Shown here: in pieces, positions 42,985 to 54,179 of the stretch
Numbering within the stretch: the first letter of the stretch is position 1
Layout: each line of letters starts with the position of its first letter
DNA from: Agrypnia vestita
Taxonomy: Eukaryota; Arthropoda; Insecta; Trichoptera; Phryganeidae
Direction: 5' to 3'
Length of the DNA: 64,000 nucleotides
NCBI GenBank assembly: GCA_016648135.1
Contig: JADDOH010010000.1
Coordinates: 1-64,000 of the forward strand
Made by a program: the position numbers and the translations under genes
The notes under the pieces: generated by a model
What the model saw: only the letters and a program-made list of their open reading frames with translations
Database searches by the model: none
Told to the model about the DNA's origin: nothing

Positions 42985-43490
42985 CCTTTAGATAATCTAC
43001 AAGATAAAAAAATAAAGCATTACCCAGTGAATCAAAGTGTCCAATAAAGAACAAAAAAATACTAGCTAAAGCTCTTAAAGAATACTTTCTCAACAAATTT
43101 AATTACATTGATCCTTCCCGGAATGAATTTTCCTACAACTAATAAATAAAAATATATAAAAAATCCGCCACATTTTTTGGCGCACACGGTGGTGGGTCAT
43201 CAGACAAACACGTCTACTATATTTCCCTGTCTAAACATCTTGAGGTTATTTGTTCTCTTGCCACACCCATGTTTGCTGAAGAGGCGCTGGTCGTTGGTCC
43301 ACATCCACCGGCTTCAATCTTCGGCACATCTCACATTTCATCATCGGGCGTCTTAAATCAAAATATGTTACTGTACACCAGAAAATATTCTTCGCCTTGT
43401 GCCCTGTTTGATATCGTCTCTTTATTTACTGCCGCGCCAAACCTGTCTCAGATTTTTCAGCCATTTCACGGAGACGAATGAGAAGGGCCG
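42985..43490. other. non-coding, nothing firm
   Basis: The frame 43269-43481 has no recognised homology. The sequence leads into repeat R3 at about 43490. Confidence 0.35.
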
Positions 43491-43540
43491 TTATTTTGCT
43501 CGTAAAACTGTCCTGGGTAAGCGGTGGATACCATTTACAG

Positions 43541-44049
43541 TAGTGATGCAACGAATACCACTTTCACGAATACAAATATCAAGCCTACTATTCGGTGAAT
43601 ACGAATAATTCAGCAAGGTAGTAAATAATACACCACGGTTGAAAATATATTATATATAACTTTTTTCACACTTACGAGCGGTCATGCTTTAGATTTAATT
43701 TCAAATTATTTTATAAGACTTAACACTTTTACACATAATGGAAATAAAATGGAACGAACGATACGTATTAAAAAACAAAAACTACATGAAATGAGCACCT
43801 TACCTTATTAATAACCCAACGAAACTAGATGAAAGGATTCATGTTATGCTGTGAAACAAGTAATAATTGACAACTTGAGAACTCAACAAATCCATTCATT
43901 CAATGTTAGGGGAATCCTTGGTAATAGAGTGCATATGTGTGTTCGGATACACGGTGCACAGCCAAACCGTAATTTGCGTTGCATTCAGTTAGAAATAGTT
44001 TGTTTTTAATATTCGGCGAATACGAATATTCGTATTCGTTGCATCACTA
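43541..44049. mobile_element. hAT-type non-autonomous element nested in repeat R3
   Basis: The ends are TAGTGATGCAACGAATAC and, inverted, the same (44032-44049). The flanking 8-mers ATTTACAG (43533-43540) and CTTTATAG (44050-44057) match at six of eight positions, as for an aged hAT duplication. Removing the element restores a run resembling the uninterrupted R3 copy at 12500-12540. No transposase is encoded. Confidence 0.75.
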
Positions 44050-44059
44050 CTTTATAGCC

Positions 44060-44660
44060 ACGGTGTCCTCTTTTTTCCAGAGCCCCGACTTCCGGCAATC
44101 TTTCCCTGCATTATGAGATGCAAGATCTCGTACTTCTCTGGATGTCTCGTCGCATGTCCGAGATATTTAAATTTCCGGATTTTTATTGTTTTAATTACTT
44201 ATTTTACTTTATTCATCTTCTTATGATATTAGATCCTTGATCTGTATTAATATGTCAGTCCTAGTCTTATGACGAAGACTTTCTTCAGCTTTCTCTCCAT
44301 TTCTTTGGTGGTCTCCCTGGCGGTCGGCGCCTCTCTGGAATCCCGCGCATCGCGGCTCTGGAAGGTCTCGTCCGGTCCATTTTTTCGACATGGTCCCCCA
44401 GAAACGCCTTCTCTACCTGCTCCATCGTACAACGTCTCGTGTTCATCCTAACCATGAAATCTTCATTCGTAAATCTGTCCATCCAGATTATTTTGAGTAT
44501 TCCTCTGTGTAAGCGTACATGCTTCTGCATCTGACCATTCGCATTCGTAATCCAAGATTGAGCTCACGACTGGATAACATCTACGGATAAATATTGTACG
44601 AGCTTGCTCAACGCGGCATTTAATTTCGACAGAAGGATCCCATCTTTCATTTAGATTGAG
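44060..44660 (-). mobile_element. non-LTR retrotransposon RT fragment
   Basis: Minus-strand pieces in shifted frames read KCRVEQARTIFIRRCYPVVS (near 44560-44620), HRGILKIIWMDRFTNEDFMV (near 44450-44520) and GIPERRRPPGRPPKKW (near 44290-44340). This is the order seen in C-terminal reverse transcriptase regions of insect non-LTR elements. Several frameshifts are present. Confidence 0.65.
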
Positions 44661-44664
44661 GTAT

Positions 44665-45565
44665 ATAAAATATATACATTAATTTAAAACTTGTTATGTT
44701 GTATTCGTTATTAAAAATGGCTGATGAAATATATTGCATATTTATTTGTAAACTCGAGATACAGAAACATCTGGAAGCAAATAAAAAACCAGAAAATCTA
44801 TTCTATGTGATCTCCGCAATCACACACACCCACACATTAACAATGTTGTTTTCATTTTAAACAACTCTTTTCTGAGTGAGCGTGTGCTTGACCGGTCAAT
44901 GGACCCAAATATTCAATATCAAAAAATGAATTTTATAACTGCACACCATTTTTTAAAAATTGTTAAAAGAATTTCACATACGTTTCTCATATTCGTAGCT
45001 TCTTCTCTGTGACTTCTGTAATCTATCGCAAATACGTCCCGTTTATTTTCAAGTGTTGGGGTAACTAACAATCACAATTATAACTCTTGCTATTTTAAAT
45101 AATCTAGGCATTTTTACTGACAATTTGCTTTTATTTAAAATGAAACTCCGTAATCTCATTTATGATTATTGAAATAAATTTGATACTTCTTTAATTGAAT
45201 CCCATTCCCTCCCTCTTCCTACCCCTCCCATTTTATGCATTATCATAACTTAAATCTTTGAAATATCACATATTCTTTATCATTGTTTTTATTTAGTTTT
45301 TTTTTTTACCAGCTTCGAGGAACTTTCACTGGTCATTCTAAACGAATATTTTTTTGATATTATATAATTTTTTTTAAAATTTTACCGTATGTTTCCCAAA
45401 AATAAAAATAAAATAAAATAAGAATACGGCGGTATTATTATGGGTACCATGTTGGTATTTTTTTTAACACTGCTAGGACTGCGCACATACGGTACCAATA
45501 CGTCATGGGGTGTATCGACCTGTGTGCGTTGTTCATGTTCTACTCTGCATGCCATAACTATGTAG
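44665..45565. other. non-coding, nothing recognised
   Basis: AT-rich; no repeats or open frames of note. Confidence 0.4.
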
Positions 45566-45572
45566 CTCGCTA

Positions 45573-45905
45573 ATGGACTTCTTCACCCAATTGTTTCTAA
45601 GGCTTTGTCTTACCGGTCCAGGAGGAACGAATCTTGAGTGGTCTGCACGCGGCCTTCACCTCAAACGTTTAGTTAAATCAAGATGTCCTTATGAAATTGC
45701 CTCACTACAGCCTTTTGGATCGCAGCCTATTGAAGCCTATGAAATTGCCTCACTGCAACCTATTGAATTGCAGCTTATTGAAGCCTATGACATTGCCTCA
45801 CTGCAGCCTATTGAATTGCAGCCTATGAAATTGCCTCACTGCAATTATTACTCTAGACTACAAGTAAAATTTGTATATTTTATCATTTATACATATTCGA
45901 CATAA
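45573..45905 (+). other. open frame containing a 48-bp minisatellite
   Basis: A 110-codon frame spans a minisatellite of three 48-bp units (starting at 45691, 45739 and 45787) plus a 38-bp-shifted partial (45825). Because 48 is a multiple of three, the frame encodes repeated IASLQPIELQ.IEAYE units. There is no recognised homology and no clear splice or Kozak context. It could be chance or a lineage-specific repeat peptide; I do not call it a gene. Confidence 0.3.
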
Positions 45906-45954
45906 AGAATTACATGCATCATTTTTTTTTGTTGCATATTTTTGATACATAATC

Positions 45955-46052
45955 GAGTAGATTGTTGATCTAGTGGTTAAGATGCTTGCCTAGTAATCCA
46001 GTGGACGTGGGCTTAAACCTCACTGCAGATCAGCAAATTAGTCCTATTATGT
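45955..46052 (+). repeat. tRNA-derived SINE, family S1, plus strand
   Basis: TTGATCTAGTGGTTAAGATGC (A-box region), a degenerate B box and CAGCAAATTAGTCCTATTAT match the S1 layout. Confidence 0.6.
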
Positions 46053-46059
46053 AATATAA

Positions 46060-46920
46060 AAATTAAAAAATAGTAGTTTTTTACAACTTATTATTTAAAC
46101 ACGCACAGGCCGATCGTTTCGGCTGATTAAGCCACTGATAAACATAGATTTTATTTGTGAGTTTATATACCAATTATTTAGAGTATATTTGGTAAAACCT
46201 TAATAATAATGCAAAGAATAAAGTCATTATTTTTACAAATATATTGAATAATTGTATAATAACTTCTAAAATATCGAATACAAATACAAACAAACAACAA
46301 TATAGTAATAGATTTTAGGTAGTTAAAGACATTCCCGTCCTATTATGCATTATGTATATTCAGATGTACTACTCACATATATTTATGCAATATTTCTTTT
46401 GCTCTTCTTTTTCTTCTTGTCTCTTCCCTTTACTACTAAGTAAATCTGTCCTTTCCTCCCCATTCCTATTTCCCCTTTTACCTTTAAATCTATGACTCTC
46501 ATGGTTTGTTCTTATCTTAAGCCTTTTAATTTTTTTTTATTTTTTGTATATTGTTAAGTTTTCGTTGCTATATTTTAAAACATAACATTTTAACTCTGTG
46601 GAAACTTGTAAGATGGTCTCTGTACTAATTCATGTGTAACCTGATTTTTATTTATATCTACTGTTAGTTTCCCGTAAATAAATAAATTATAAGTAGAATT
46701 TTTTTTTCGTTTTATTAAGCAATGATTTTAAAGAATTCATAGAATAGAACGATGTTAAATATTTAGCAGCGTATGGAAAAAAATTGATGTCTTAGTTAGA
46801 ACTCTCAGGATAAATTTTAAATACGATAAATAACCTTGCTTTTAAACCACTAGGTAATAGAAAACAATATTTTAAAATTAAGATAACTGCCTCTTTCTTG
46901 TAAACTATATTTGTAGGTAC
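46060..46920. other. non-coding, nothing recognised
   Basis: AT-rich; 46380-46690 is T-rich on this strand and ends in a short CCCGTAAATAAATAAATTATA tail that could be a retroposon end. Confidence 0.35.
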
Positions 46921-46924
46921 TGAA

Positions 46925-47035
46925 CGCCTGTATTATGAAAAATAAAACAAACTTGCTGGTCTGAAATTAGGCTCAAACCCGCGACCACTGGATCATTAGA
47001 CAAGAGTTTTAACCACTAGATAAATTAACATTTTT
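46925..47035 (-). repeat. tRNA-derived SINE, family S1
   Basis: The minus strand carries CTAGTGGTTAAAACTCTTGTC, a mutated B box (GGGTTTGAGCC) and GACCAGCAAGTTTG. Confidence 0.55.
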
Positions 47036-47039
47036 TTGA

Positions 47040-48770
47040 ACCCAACTACCACACGATAATTGTGGGGTATAAAAACAAAGCAGTAATATCAAAACAAAAT
47101 TTAATGCAGTCATCGATTATAGAATGTATTGAATTCGAGATTTTATAGGAAATATTTCCTATAAATTTATATAAAACGTGATTTCGGAAGGGATACATAG
47201 GTACATAAAATGTATAATTGAGCACATATTGATATTGCTACATTTGTTTTTATACCCCACAATTGACGTATCAAATGCCTTTTTTTATCCAATAAATACA
47301 ATGAAAAATACTTTCTATACAAATCTCGTATGGGGAACGTATAAACTCAGTCTTTCAATCAGCAACGGGTACCTACTGGACCACGAATGCTGCGACCGCT
47401 TGTCAGCCTGGTGTCCGTCCCGCGTGCGTCTGTGTACGTTGCGCTGTCAAAACGTCAATGAGCACTCTGATTTTTTTGAAATCGTAATTATAGATTAGGT
47501 TTTAATCTAACCATTTATTGGATTATGTAATGCCTTGAGGTTCTTCGTGTAATATACATGTGTATGTACTTATACTGGTAACATTGTTACGTGTTTAAAT
47601 ATGTACGTTCATCTGTATGCAGAGTAGATCTGCATAGGTGTGACAGTGTGTTAGTTTAATGTTAAGTGTTAATTAAACTAAAATGGTTTCCAAGAAAACC
47701 AATCTTCATATTGTACTTCTTAAGCGATCCATGATTTGATAGAACCCCTGTCCCGCACAGCGATTAGCCATTTACAGTGCAAGTGGCGAACAAGCAAACA
47801 AATAAAATTGGTGACAATTACTATTGATATACAGTAACGTTGGACATGGCAAATTTAAAGACTAAAAGCTCTCTGCAGGGCTGTCTTCAAACTTTTTCTT
47901 TTCTGCCTCGAACAAACGTTTATCGGAGAAAATTCTTAGTCACGGAGGAGGAGCTAACCTTCACTAAAAAATTATCCAATTTCTCCCTGAATTTTATTCC
48001 ACCAGGCTGGTGTTACCTTTTAGAACACAAAAGGCTTTAATAAAAGTAATACTCAATATGGCATTTCGAACAAGCTCAAAATAAATATTCACAAAATTTC
48101 AAAAGTTCATAAAATCTGGAATATACATATATGCAAAAAATCTCGTTAATAATTAGCAATAATTAGCAAATAAAAAAATCATTTACATAATTCGCAGATC
48201 AAATAAATATGCCCTCGATTTGCATTAGAATTAATTTGTAAACCTGGACGTCCGTTCCTGCCGCGCTTGCTGCTACCCTTCGGAGCCGGGCTGAAGAAGG
48301 AAGTAGCTTTGGGGGTTGTAATGTGATTTTAATTGGGCGGATCTTTACAATTCTGCACCCCAAGGCTCGACACCCCTAATAATGGACACCGTCGCTGATT
48401 TCAAGTGTGAATTAGCAAATTTGTGAATAGGGGTAGAGGGACACCCCTGGGCTGGGGTATTACAGGGTTTAACCGATTATTAGCGGATGTGACGTATTAT
48501 TTGTAGACTGGGCTCTTTGTTACAAACAGAAAGAAGGTTTTTTTATGATTTCAACGAGTGTTTGTAAAGGTGTTTGCGACGAAAGCGTGCAATTTTATAA
48601 TACTGAGCAATTTTATCGGAGTTCATGTTTACAAAATATTTTTTTATATTGGCATATGTTTACAAAAATACAGTTTTTGTTTTACGTATCAACAATGAAT
48701 TATTTTGATTATTTCAAAGCATTGGGCAAGTATAAACCAGGAACACATGAAGATGTATTTTTCAAAATTT
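47040..48770. other. non-coding, with a GC-richer block at 48240-48490
   Basis: Frames at 47178-47498, 47840-48040 and 48545-48772 have no homology that I recognise. The 48240-48490 block (ACGTCCGTTCCTGCCGCGC; paired GGGACACCCCTGGGC words) could be a conserved regulatory element. Confidence 0.35.
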
Positions 48771-48779
48771 AAAATGAAA

Positions 48780-49240
48780 TATTATTAATATAATAATTAA
48801 AAATAAACATTATTTTCAACACTTTTGTATTGAAAACATGTGTCAGTGTCCATAGCCCCTTCGTCAGGATACAATTGTATACTAGCAAATTAAATTCAAA
48901 AATCGAAGTACAGAAAATCAAAATATAAAAATTATATACCTATGGAAAATGAATAATAACGAAAAACCCACCAACACGCAAATAAATTTAATATATAACT
49001 ATTTGCAAAAAGGACCTGGATATTGTATTCAATTTACTATTAACACTCTTATTATTTACAATATTTTTAATTTATCAAACTTTGATTCTGTAAAATTTGT
49101 AAACCCTTATTAATATCAAAAGAATGATCCATAGCCAAAAGATGTTTAGCGAATTCGGAATAATTATTGCTACTTAATCACTTTAAGTGTTCCTTAACCC
49201 TCTATTCAAAATTTCTATATTGTTGTCGATCAAGAGTGCT
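48780..49240 (-). mobile_element. Penelope-like element 3' fragment: GIY-YIG remnant plus hammerhead motif (family 1)
   Basis: At 49080-49235 the minus strand reads RNFE, stop, RVKEHLK, stop, LSSNNYSEFAKHLLAMDHSF, matching the C-terminal part of the GIY-YIG endonuclease domain of Penelope-like elements. About 200 bp downstream on the same strand (48836-48880) is CTGACGA, a stem II region, and GACACATGT in place of GAAACATGT. It is a close relative of the motif at 2311. Both coding and ribozyme-like parts are decayed. Confidence 0.65.
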
Positions 49241-49244
49241 GCAA

Positions 49245-49955
49245 ATAATCTGTTTTTTCTTTTCGGTTTACGGTATGATAAAATTCACGCATTGATCGCT
49301 ATTATAAAATACTGTACCAATATTATATAAAATTAATAGTATTTTTTTATATACATCTACTAATTTCTTTACCTAATGTATCCAAATACTAAATTAAGGC
49401 CTGTACTTCCTCTACAATGATTAAAATATTGACATTTGACAGATAACATATACAGATAAATAAGTACCTACCTACGTCCCATCTGTTTTTGAGTGTTGGG
49501 ATAATCACCATTATAACAATGTTGCCATCCTGAGAATGTCTGATATTTTTTAACGAGTTATTTTTTCTTCTTTGTAGTTTATTTTTGTTGACAGATACCA
49601 TCCTTTTCAGTAGATTGTTAATTAAATGAATGTTTAAAAACTAACATACTTTGTGTTAACCATTCTGATTAATATAACGTCGAACGGTTTCGATACTACT
49701 GTGACTTCCTCGCGATGGACGCTCAGTAACTGCTCTAAATATCAAAAATGTAAAAAAGATTAGTAAGTCGTTAAGTCATAAACTGTCAACAATTTGGTAA
49801 TAAATTCTCTATTTTATTCTACGCCATAGAATTTCTAAGTCTTAAATTGTATTTGTATGTATATTTTTTGGTATTTTTATTCATTTTCAAATTTAATATG
49901 ACATATTTTTTTATTATTTATACAGCTAATACATTAAAATTATTTTTATAATAAA
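49245..49955. other. non-coding, nothing recognised
   Basis: AT-rich; it could include more of the decayed Penelope-like element, but I cannot read it. Confidence 0.35.
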
Positions 49956-49959
49956 TCAA

Positions 49960-50270
49960 ACCTATGAATAATAAACGTTTTAATATGACATTATACTCCT
50001 CATAATATGAGCCAATACTTCGAGCTTATGGGAGGTGTATTTACAAGTCAGAATAAAGTTCAAGTTCTTATTAAAGCAGAAACCATTTACAAGTAGTAGT
50101 TTTTATTATTAAAAACCATTTGAGACATTTTGGCAATGTTACAATTCATTACTGTCCAAAATCAAAAATTTGACTTCTTTTTAAAGTGTTCTTATTTAGA
50201 AATAATTTTTTGTTGAAATTAGTTTTGTGACGATGTATTGTACCATTTAACTCCCAAGTATGTATAGTGG
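49960..50270 (-). repeat. dispersed repeat R7, copy 2
   Basis: Inverse homologue of 23740-24060. Confidence 0.55.
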
Positions 50271-50559
50271 TGTGCCATAATGGGTCTTAAAGTTGGTATC
50301 TTTATTTGCCCCTTTGTTCTATATCTATTACTTATGCAGTCTATATATATATATGTTTATAATATTTCACGAGAGAACAAGATTCGTGAGAATTTTTGTA
50401 AATGACTTCATACTGAAGTTATTTATCCCAAATTAATATCAAAAAACGCGTAAAATTGGAGTCTTTCCATTTTAACTGCCGTCGGTGAAAGCGTGCGACT
50501 GTCCAAAAATAACATTCCTTCTGCAACATATTCATTCATTTCCGTTCTAATGAACATCT

Positions 50560-50800
50560 CAGCGTGATTTTTATTCATGGGGAGTCGTACGGGCCCCGCG
50601 CCCCCTATGGGGTCAAATTCGCCCCGGGCCGCAGCCTGCGGGCGTGAAAACCTCCCCCCGATACGACCTGATCAACCAATGAGACGGCGCGGCTGTAGCT
50701 GCTAATCTAATTGACTTTCTGGCGCAATGCCATTTGCCCAAGTTGAATTAGGGGTTAGCTTCGCACAGCTGCCGGTAGGGGTCGGAATCTGCAGTGTCAA
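50560..50800. promoter_or_regulatory. GC-rich block with homeobox-type TAAT sites
   Basis: A GC-rich segment (GGGCCCCGCGCCCCC, CGCCCCGGGCCGCAG) is followed by CCAATGAGACGGCGCGGC, GCTAATCTAATTGAC and GTTGAATTAGG. The combination of CCAAT and TAAT words in the putative intron resembles an insect conserved non-coding element. It needs cross-species alignment. Confidence 0.3.
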
Positions 50801-50967
50801 TTGATAAATAATTAAGTCAAAATTATGAATGGTCCTTGGTGTACAAGATCATCAGCTTCCCATCTGAAATTGTTACTCCTCGCTTACAGCATCTTAGACT
50901 GCATGAATAAAAATCTTTAAAATACATTTAAATTGATAACTTTGTTACTTTCGCTATTTGTTTATAC

Positions 50968-51012
50968 AAATAGAACGTTTTCCATGCTAACGCATCATCT
51001 TCAGTAATGTTA
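50968..51012 (-). ncRNA. hammerhead ribozyme-like motif, family 3
   Basis: The minus strand has CTGAAGA (complement of 50998-51004), ATGC/GCAT stem II with loop GTTA, then GAAAACGTTC with a GTTC cleavage region. It is a homologue of the motif in the foldback at 19875-19922. The core is complete; stem I is weak. Confidence 0.6.
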
Positions 51013-51189
51013 CTAATGCTAAACTTAAGACTAAAGGACGGCGTGAGGAGTGGGGTGGAGATTAGATTCCGGTGGGTGTGTAGGCGTGGTCATTAGGCGC
51101 AAAAGAGAAAAGGTAATAGATGAAGTTTGAATATTTATTATATAAATAATTATTTAAAAATATATAGAAAATATTCCTTACACTTTGGG

Positions 51190-51520
51190 TGAAACAGAGG
51201 TAAGCGGCATCGGATTTTGCCTTTTTTTCAGTATTTCTGATCTACCTTCTGTTAAACGTTTAAATGTCATGAAAATAACATACCTTTATAAATATTTAAA
51301 ATGAATTCTCTTTGATACAAGTTAAATAAAATGATAAAAACCGTGCAGAAAATGAACCAATTTTTTGCAAGTTTTAAATAATTTCATTTCTCTTTCATGA
51401 TGGTCTAAAATCGCTATCACCTAAACTGTTGACATTTCATCAAAAATGTAAAGAATAATTTCTATTTAAAATTAAATAAAGAAGATTTTCCCTAAGTTTT
51501 TTCTACTAGCAACGATACAC
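51190..51520. mobile_element. hairpin-MITE relative, right portion
   Basis: It contains ATACAAGTTAAATAAAATGA, TTGACATTTCATC and ends TTTTCTACTAGCAACGATAC, then ACCCTGTG. The left terminus is not recognisable. Confidence 0.55.
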
Positions 51521-51524
51521 CCTG

Positions 51525-52685
51525 TGTCTATGGGTAATTTTTATTTTTTTATTTTTAATAACTGTGACTTCACAAACCGTTATTCAATATTCCAAATTTT
51601 TTTCACATTATTACCACGTATAATTTTTAGTTTAACACGGCGCCAATAGTTATAATTAACAACCCCATTATTTAAAATTTTCAGTGTCCACCTAATGGCG
51701 TAAGATCTCCATTAAAGCCTCAAAACTTTCATATATTACATTAGCGCGGCGGCGCGGCGAGCGAAAATAATTTACTTAAGCAAACATATTATCGAGTTTT
51801 CATTGCAAATCACACGCTTAACACTAACGTGCATTTAAATGAATTAATTAATATCAGAACATCGTGAGAAATTGATATTTTTGAGATAATTTAAACGTAC
51901 CATTAATGCTTAATATAAAATATTCAGAAAATGCACGAATTTCATATCGCATATTTGGCGTGGGCTTGTATGAGAAATGTTGAAAAAAAACGAGTTTTCT
52001 TGCAGCGATTCCGAATACCAAACACAAAACTGCCAATTATAACCGACATAAGGACTGGGTAGTTCGCAGATCCGAGTTAATAAAATTTTATTAACTGGCA
52101 GTTAAATGTTAACTGATAATTATTATTTTTAACTGATTTTTGCGCAGCTGCAAAAGATGAAAGGCTGTGACTCTGTGTATTGATATTATTTTATTTCATT
52201 TAATTCTACAGTGTTTATAATAATAACACAATAAAAACCGTATAAGAAACCCGGAATTCTTTAGAAAAAGCCAGCATACTAATAATGTTGGTTACTTTTT
52301 TCCCATAACAAGGTTGTGTCGCACATATAATATGTATTGTGCTGATTTTAACATTGATGCTGATATCTTATCACCGTTCAAAAATTCACTCATACGCAAC
52401 ATCCATTTTCTAAACGATGACCTGAACCTATAGATCCATTAAATCAATGAGCACACTACTTTTTTATACATTTAGCAATGGTCATAGAATTCATTATTCA
52501 ACGAGTACACTAATGAAATTTATCACGAAAACTGCGTTGAGAATAATTTCAATTTACTCACAATTAATTATACATTGTATTTTGTCTTCATCTTTTATCT
52601 TTATTGGTCCATGATATTAGTAGCCTCTATAGCCTTCCTTTGGGGTGAACATGAGATCTTTCTATTGCCCTAAAATACTATGTTG
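51525..52685. other. non-coding, nothing recognised
   Basis: AT-rich with a short GC patch at 51745-51770 (GCGCGGCGGCGCGGCG). No gene is seen. Confidence 0.4.
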
Positions 52686-52689
52686 TCAA

Positions 52690-52866
52690 ATTGTTTTTTT
52701 TACGCCTCTAAAGGCCAGAAGGACCAATTATAGAAGCGAAATACATCACAAAACACCCAGGCTTGAGTATATCACATAGATTAAAATTGTGACCTGACCG
52801 GGAATCGAACCCGGAACCCTCAGTATGGGGAGCCAGCGTCATAGCCACTGCGCTACGAGGTCTTAT
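52690..52866 (-). repeat. tRNA-derived SINE, second family (S2)
   Basis: The minus strand begins GACCTCGTAGCGCAGTGGCT and has a perfect T-arm (CCGGG...CCCGG around TTCGATT). The acceptor pairing is imperfect. It continues for about 100 bp of non-tRNA body with an A-rich end near 52690. The head is well preserved, so it may be young, but the attached body argues against a functional tRNA gene. Confidence 0.65.
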
Positions 52867-52917
52867 AAGTATATATAGCTGATTTATGTTTTTATATACT
52901 TTATGATTTATACATTT

Positions 52918-53125
52918 ACTAGCCGTAAACCCGTGAAAAATCACGGGACATAAAAATAATTATTTACGACCCTTGCGCGTAATCTGAGCCGACGCTGATT
53001 GACGTGTCACAGTAGAGCGCCCAGGCCGCATCGGCGGCCAGTCATCATCAGTGTTTTTATTGTAATTCCAGCCTAATTCCCACGAGTTACGGACAGACAG
53101 ACGGACATCAGAAATTATGATAGTT
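52918..53125 (+). repeat. ACTAGC-family interspersed repeat
   Basis: It starts ACTAGCCGTAAACCCGTGAA and ends AGTTACGGACAGACAGACGG. It shares its body with 11220-11410 and both ends with 4861-5290, so it appears to be a full-length unit of about 205 bp. Confidence 0.6.
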
Positions 53126-53129
53126 GATG

Positions 53130-53790
53130 ACGAATGAATGATGAATCACGGGCCAGAGTCAAGTTCGGCACTAAACCTTAAGATTGAGGAGCCAACCAAT
53201 GAGACGCTAGGAACTAGTGGCACATCTCCGGGCGGTTCAGATCATCTTTTCCCCATCATTCCGTTTTTGCCTTTCGATTGACTAGAAGCATTTAATCCTG
53301 TAAGTGTAATTTCATTGTAACCTCAATCAATTTATAGTGCAAATGAATTGTGAATATTAGTCCTTATTTACTTGTAAGTACTTTGTGCCCTTATTGGATG
53401 CGTTGCCACATATTACTCAGCACATAAGCGAACACTGGGAGATTTTTTTTATTTTTATTTATTAGAGACACTAACAGGATAATAGGTACATGATACTCTG
53501 ATAATAAAATATTATAAGTGAAGACTATGCCCATTATCCCAATTACAAGTGTATATATGTAAATTTGCATTTAATGTGTATTGTATATTTAGTGTTTGAA
53601 TGTAGCGTGATTAGTATTTAATAAATAATATATACTTTATAAAAATATATACTTTTAATAGATTTCGTATGTAGGGTCGGAATTCTTACTTCATAACTTT
53701 ATCAGGCCCCTAAAATATTTTTACATTTCAAAAATAGAGTTCCATAAACGGAATACTTATTATATACTGTTTTCTAACTAAATGCTACGT
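53130..53790. other. non-coding, nothing firm
   Basis: A T-rich run and TTATTAGAGACACTAACAGG at 53440-53490 resemble a LINE tail. No gene is seen. Confidence 0.35.
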
Positions 53791-53799
53791 AAACAAAAC

Positions 53800-53895
53800 A
53801 ATCTTATTGATCTCCTGGGAGGAAAGCATGACCACTAATGTAATCTGTAATCACTAAGCAAGTGTCTGAACCACCAGATTAATAAGCTCATCTTC
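53800..53895 (-). repeat. tRNA-derived SINE, family S1, degenerate
   Basis: The minus strand reads AATCTGGTGGTTCAGACACT then decayed sequence ending in GGAGATCAATAAG; only the A-box region is clear. Confidence 0.45.
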
Positions 53896-54090
53896 GTCAT
53901 TCGTATCCAATAAATAAACACAATACATACCTTAATGCATAAATATCGCAAAATAAAATATGAAATCGTTCGAAAACTCGTATCGATTTGCTAGAACCTG
54001 ACACTCGCAATAATAATCCAATATCTCAGCAGTGTCGCCGACTACCCGCGTCTACCCTATCTTAATCTCGCATCTCTTTCACCCCCGCAG

Positions 54091-54171
54091 GAAGAGGCGG
54101 CCGTAAAGGAGGGGAAGCCGAGGCAGTTAGCGAACAATGAGCGCTGCCATAATGCTGCGAGCGATTTTTGA
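54091..54171 (+). CDS. candidate terminal coding exon of the gene starting at 28620
   Basis: A pyrimidine-rich tract (CTCTTTCACCCCCGCAG, ending 54090) forms a strong acceptor. The sequence after it is GC-rich and, read in phase 0 to match the donor at 29445, gives EEAAVKEGKPRQLANNERCH then NAASDF and a TGA stop at 54169-54171. This continues the acidic TTEEDDD end of the first exon. An alternative is an internal exon using the GTAAAG at 54103. I recognise no domain, and no intermediate exons are seen across 24.6 kb. Codon use and the phase match support it, but it is short, so it is a hypothesis. Confidence 0.45.
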   Translation, partial: EEAAVKEGKPRQLANNERCHNAASDF

Positions 54172-54179
54172 AAATCGAG

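Noticed and set aside
52784..52862. Possible functional tRNA gene on the minus strand
   Set aside because: The T-arm is perfect, but acceptor and anticodon stems are imperfect and a non-tRNA body with an A-rich end follows, so it is a tRNA-derived SINE.
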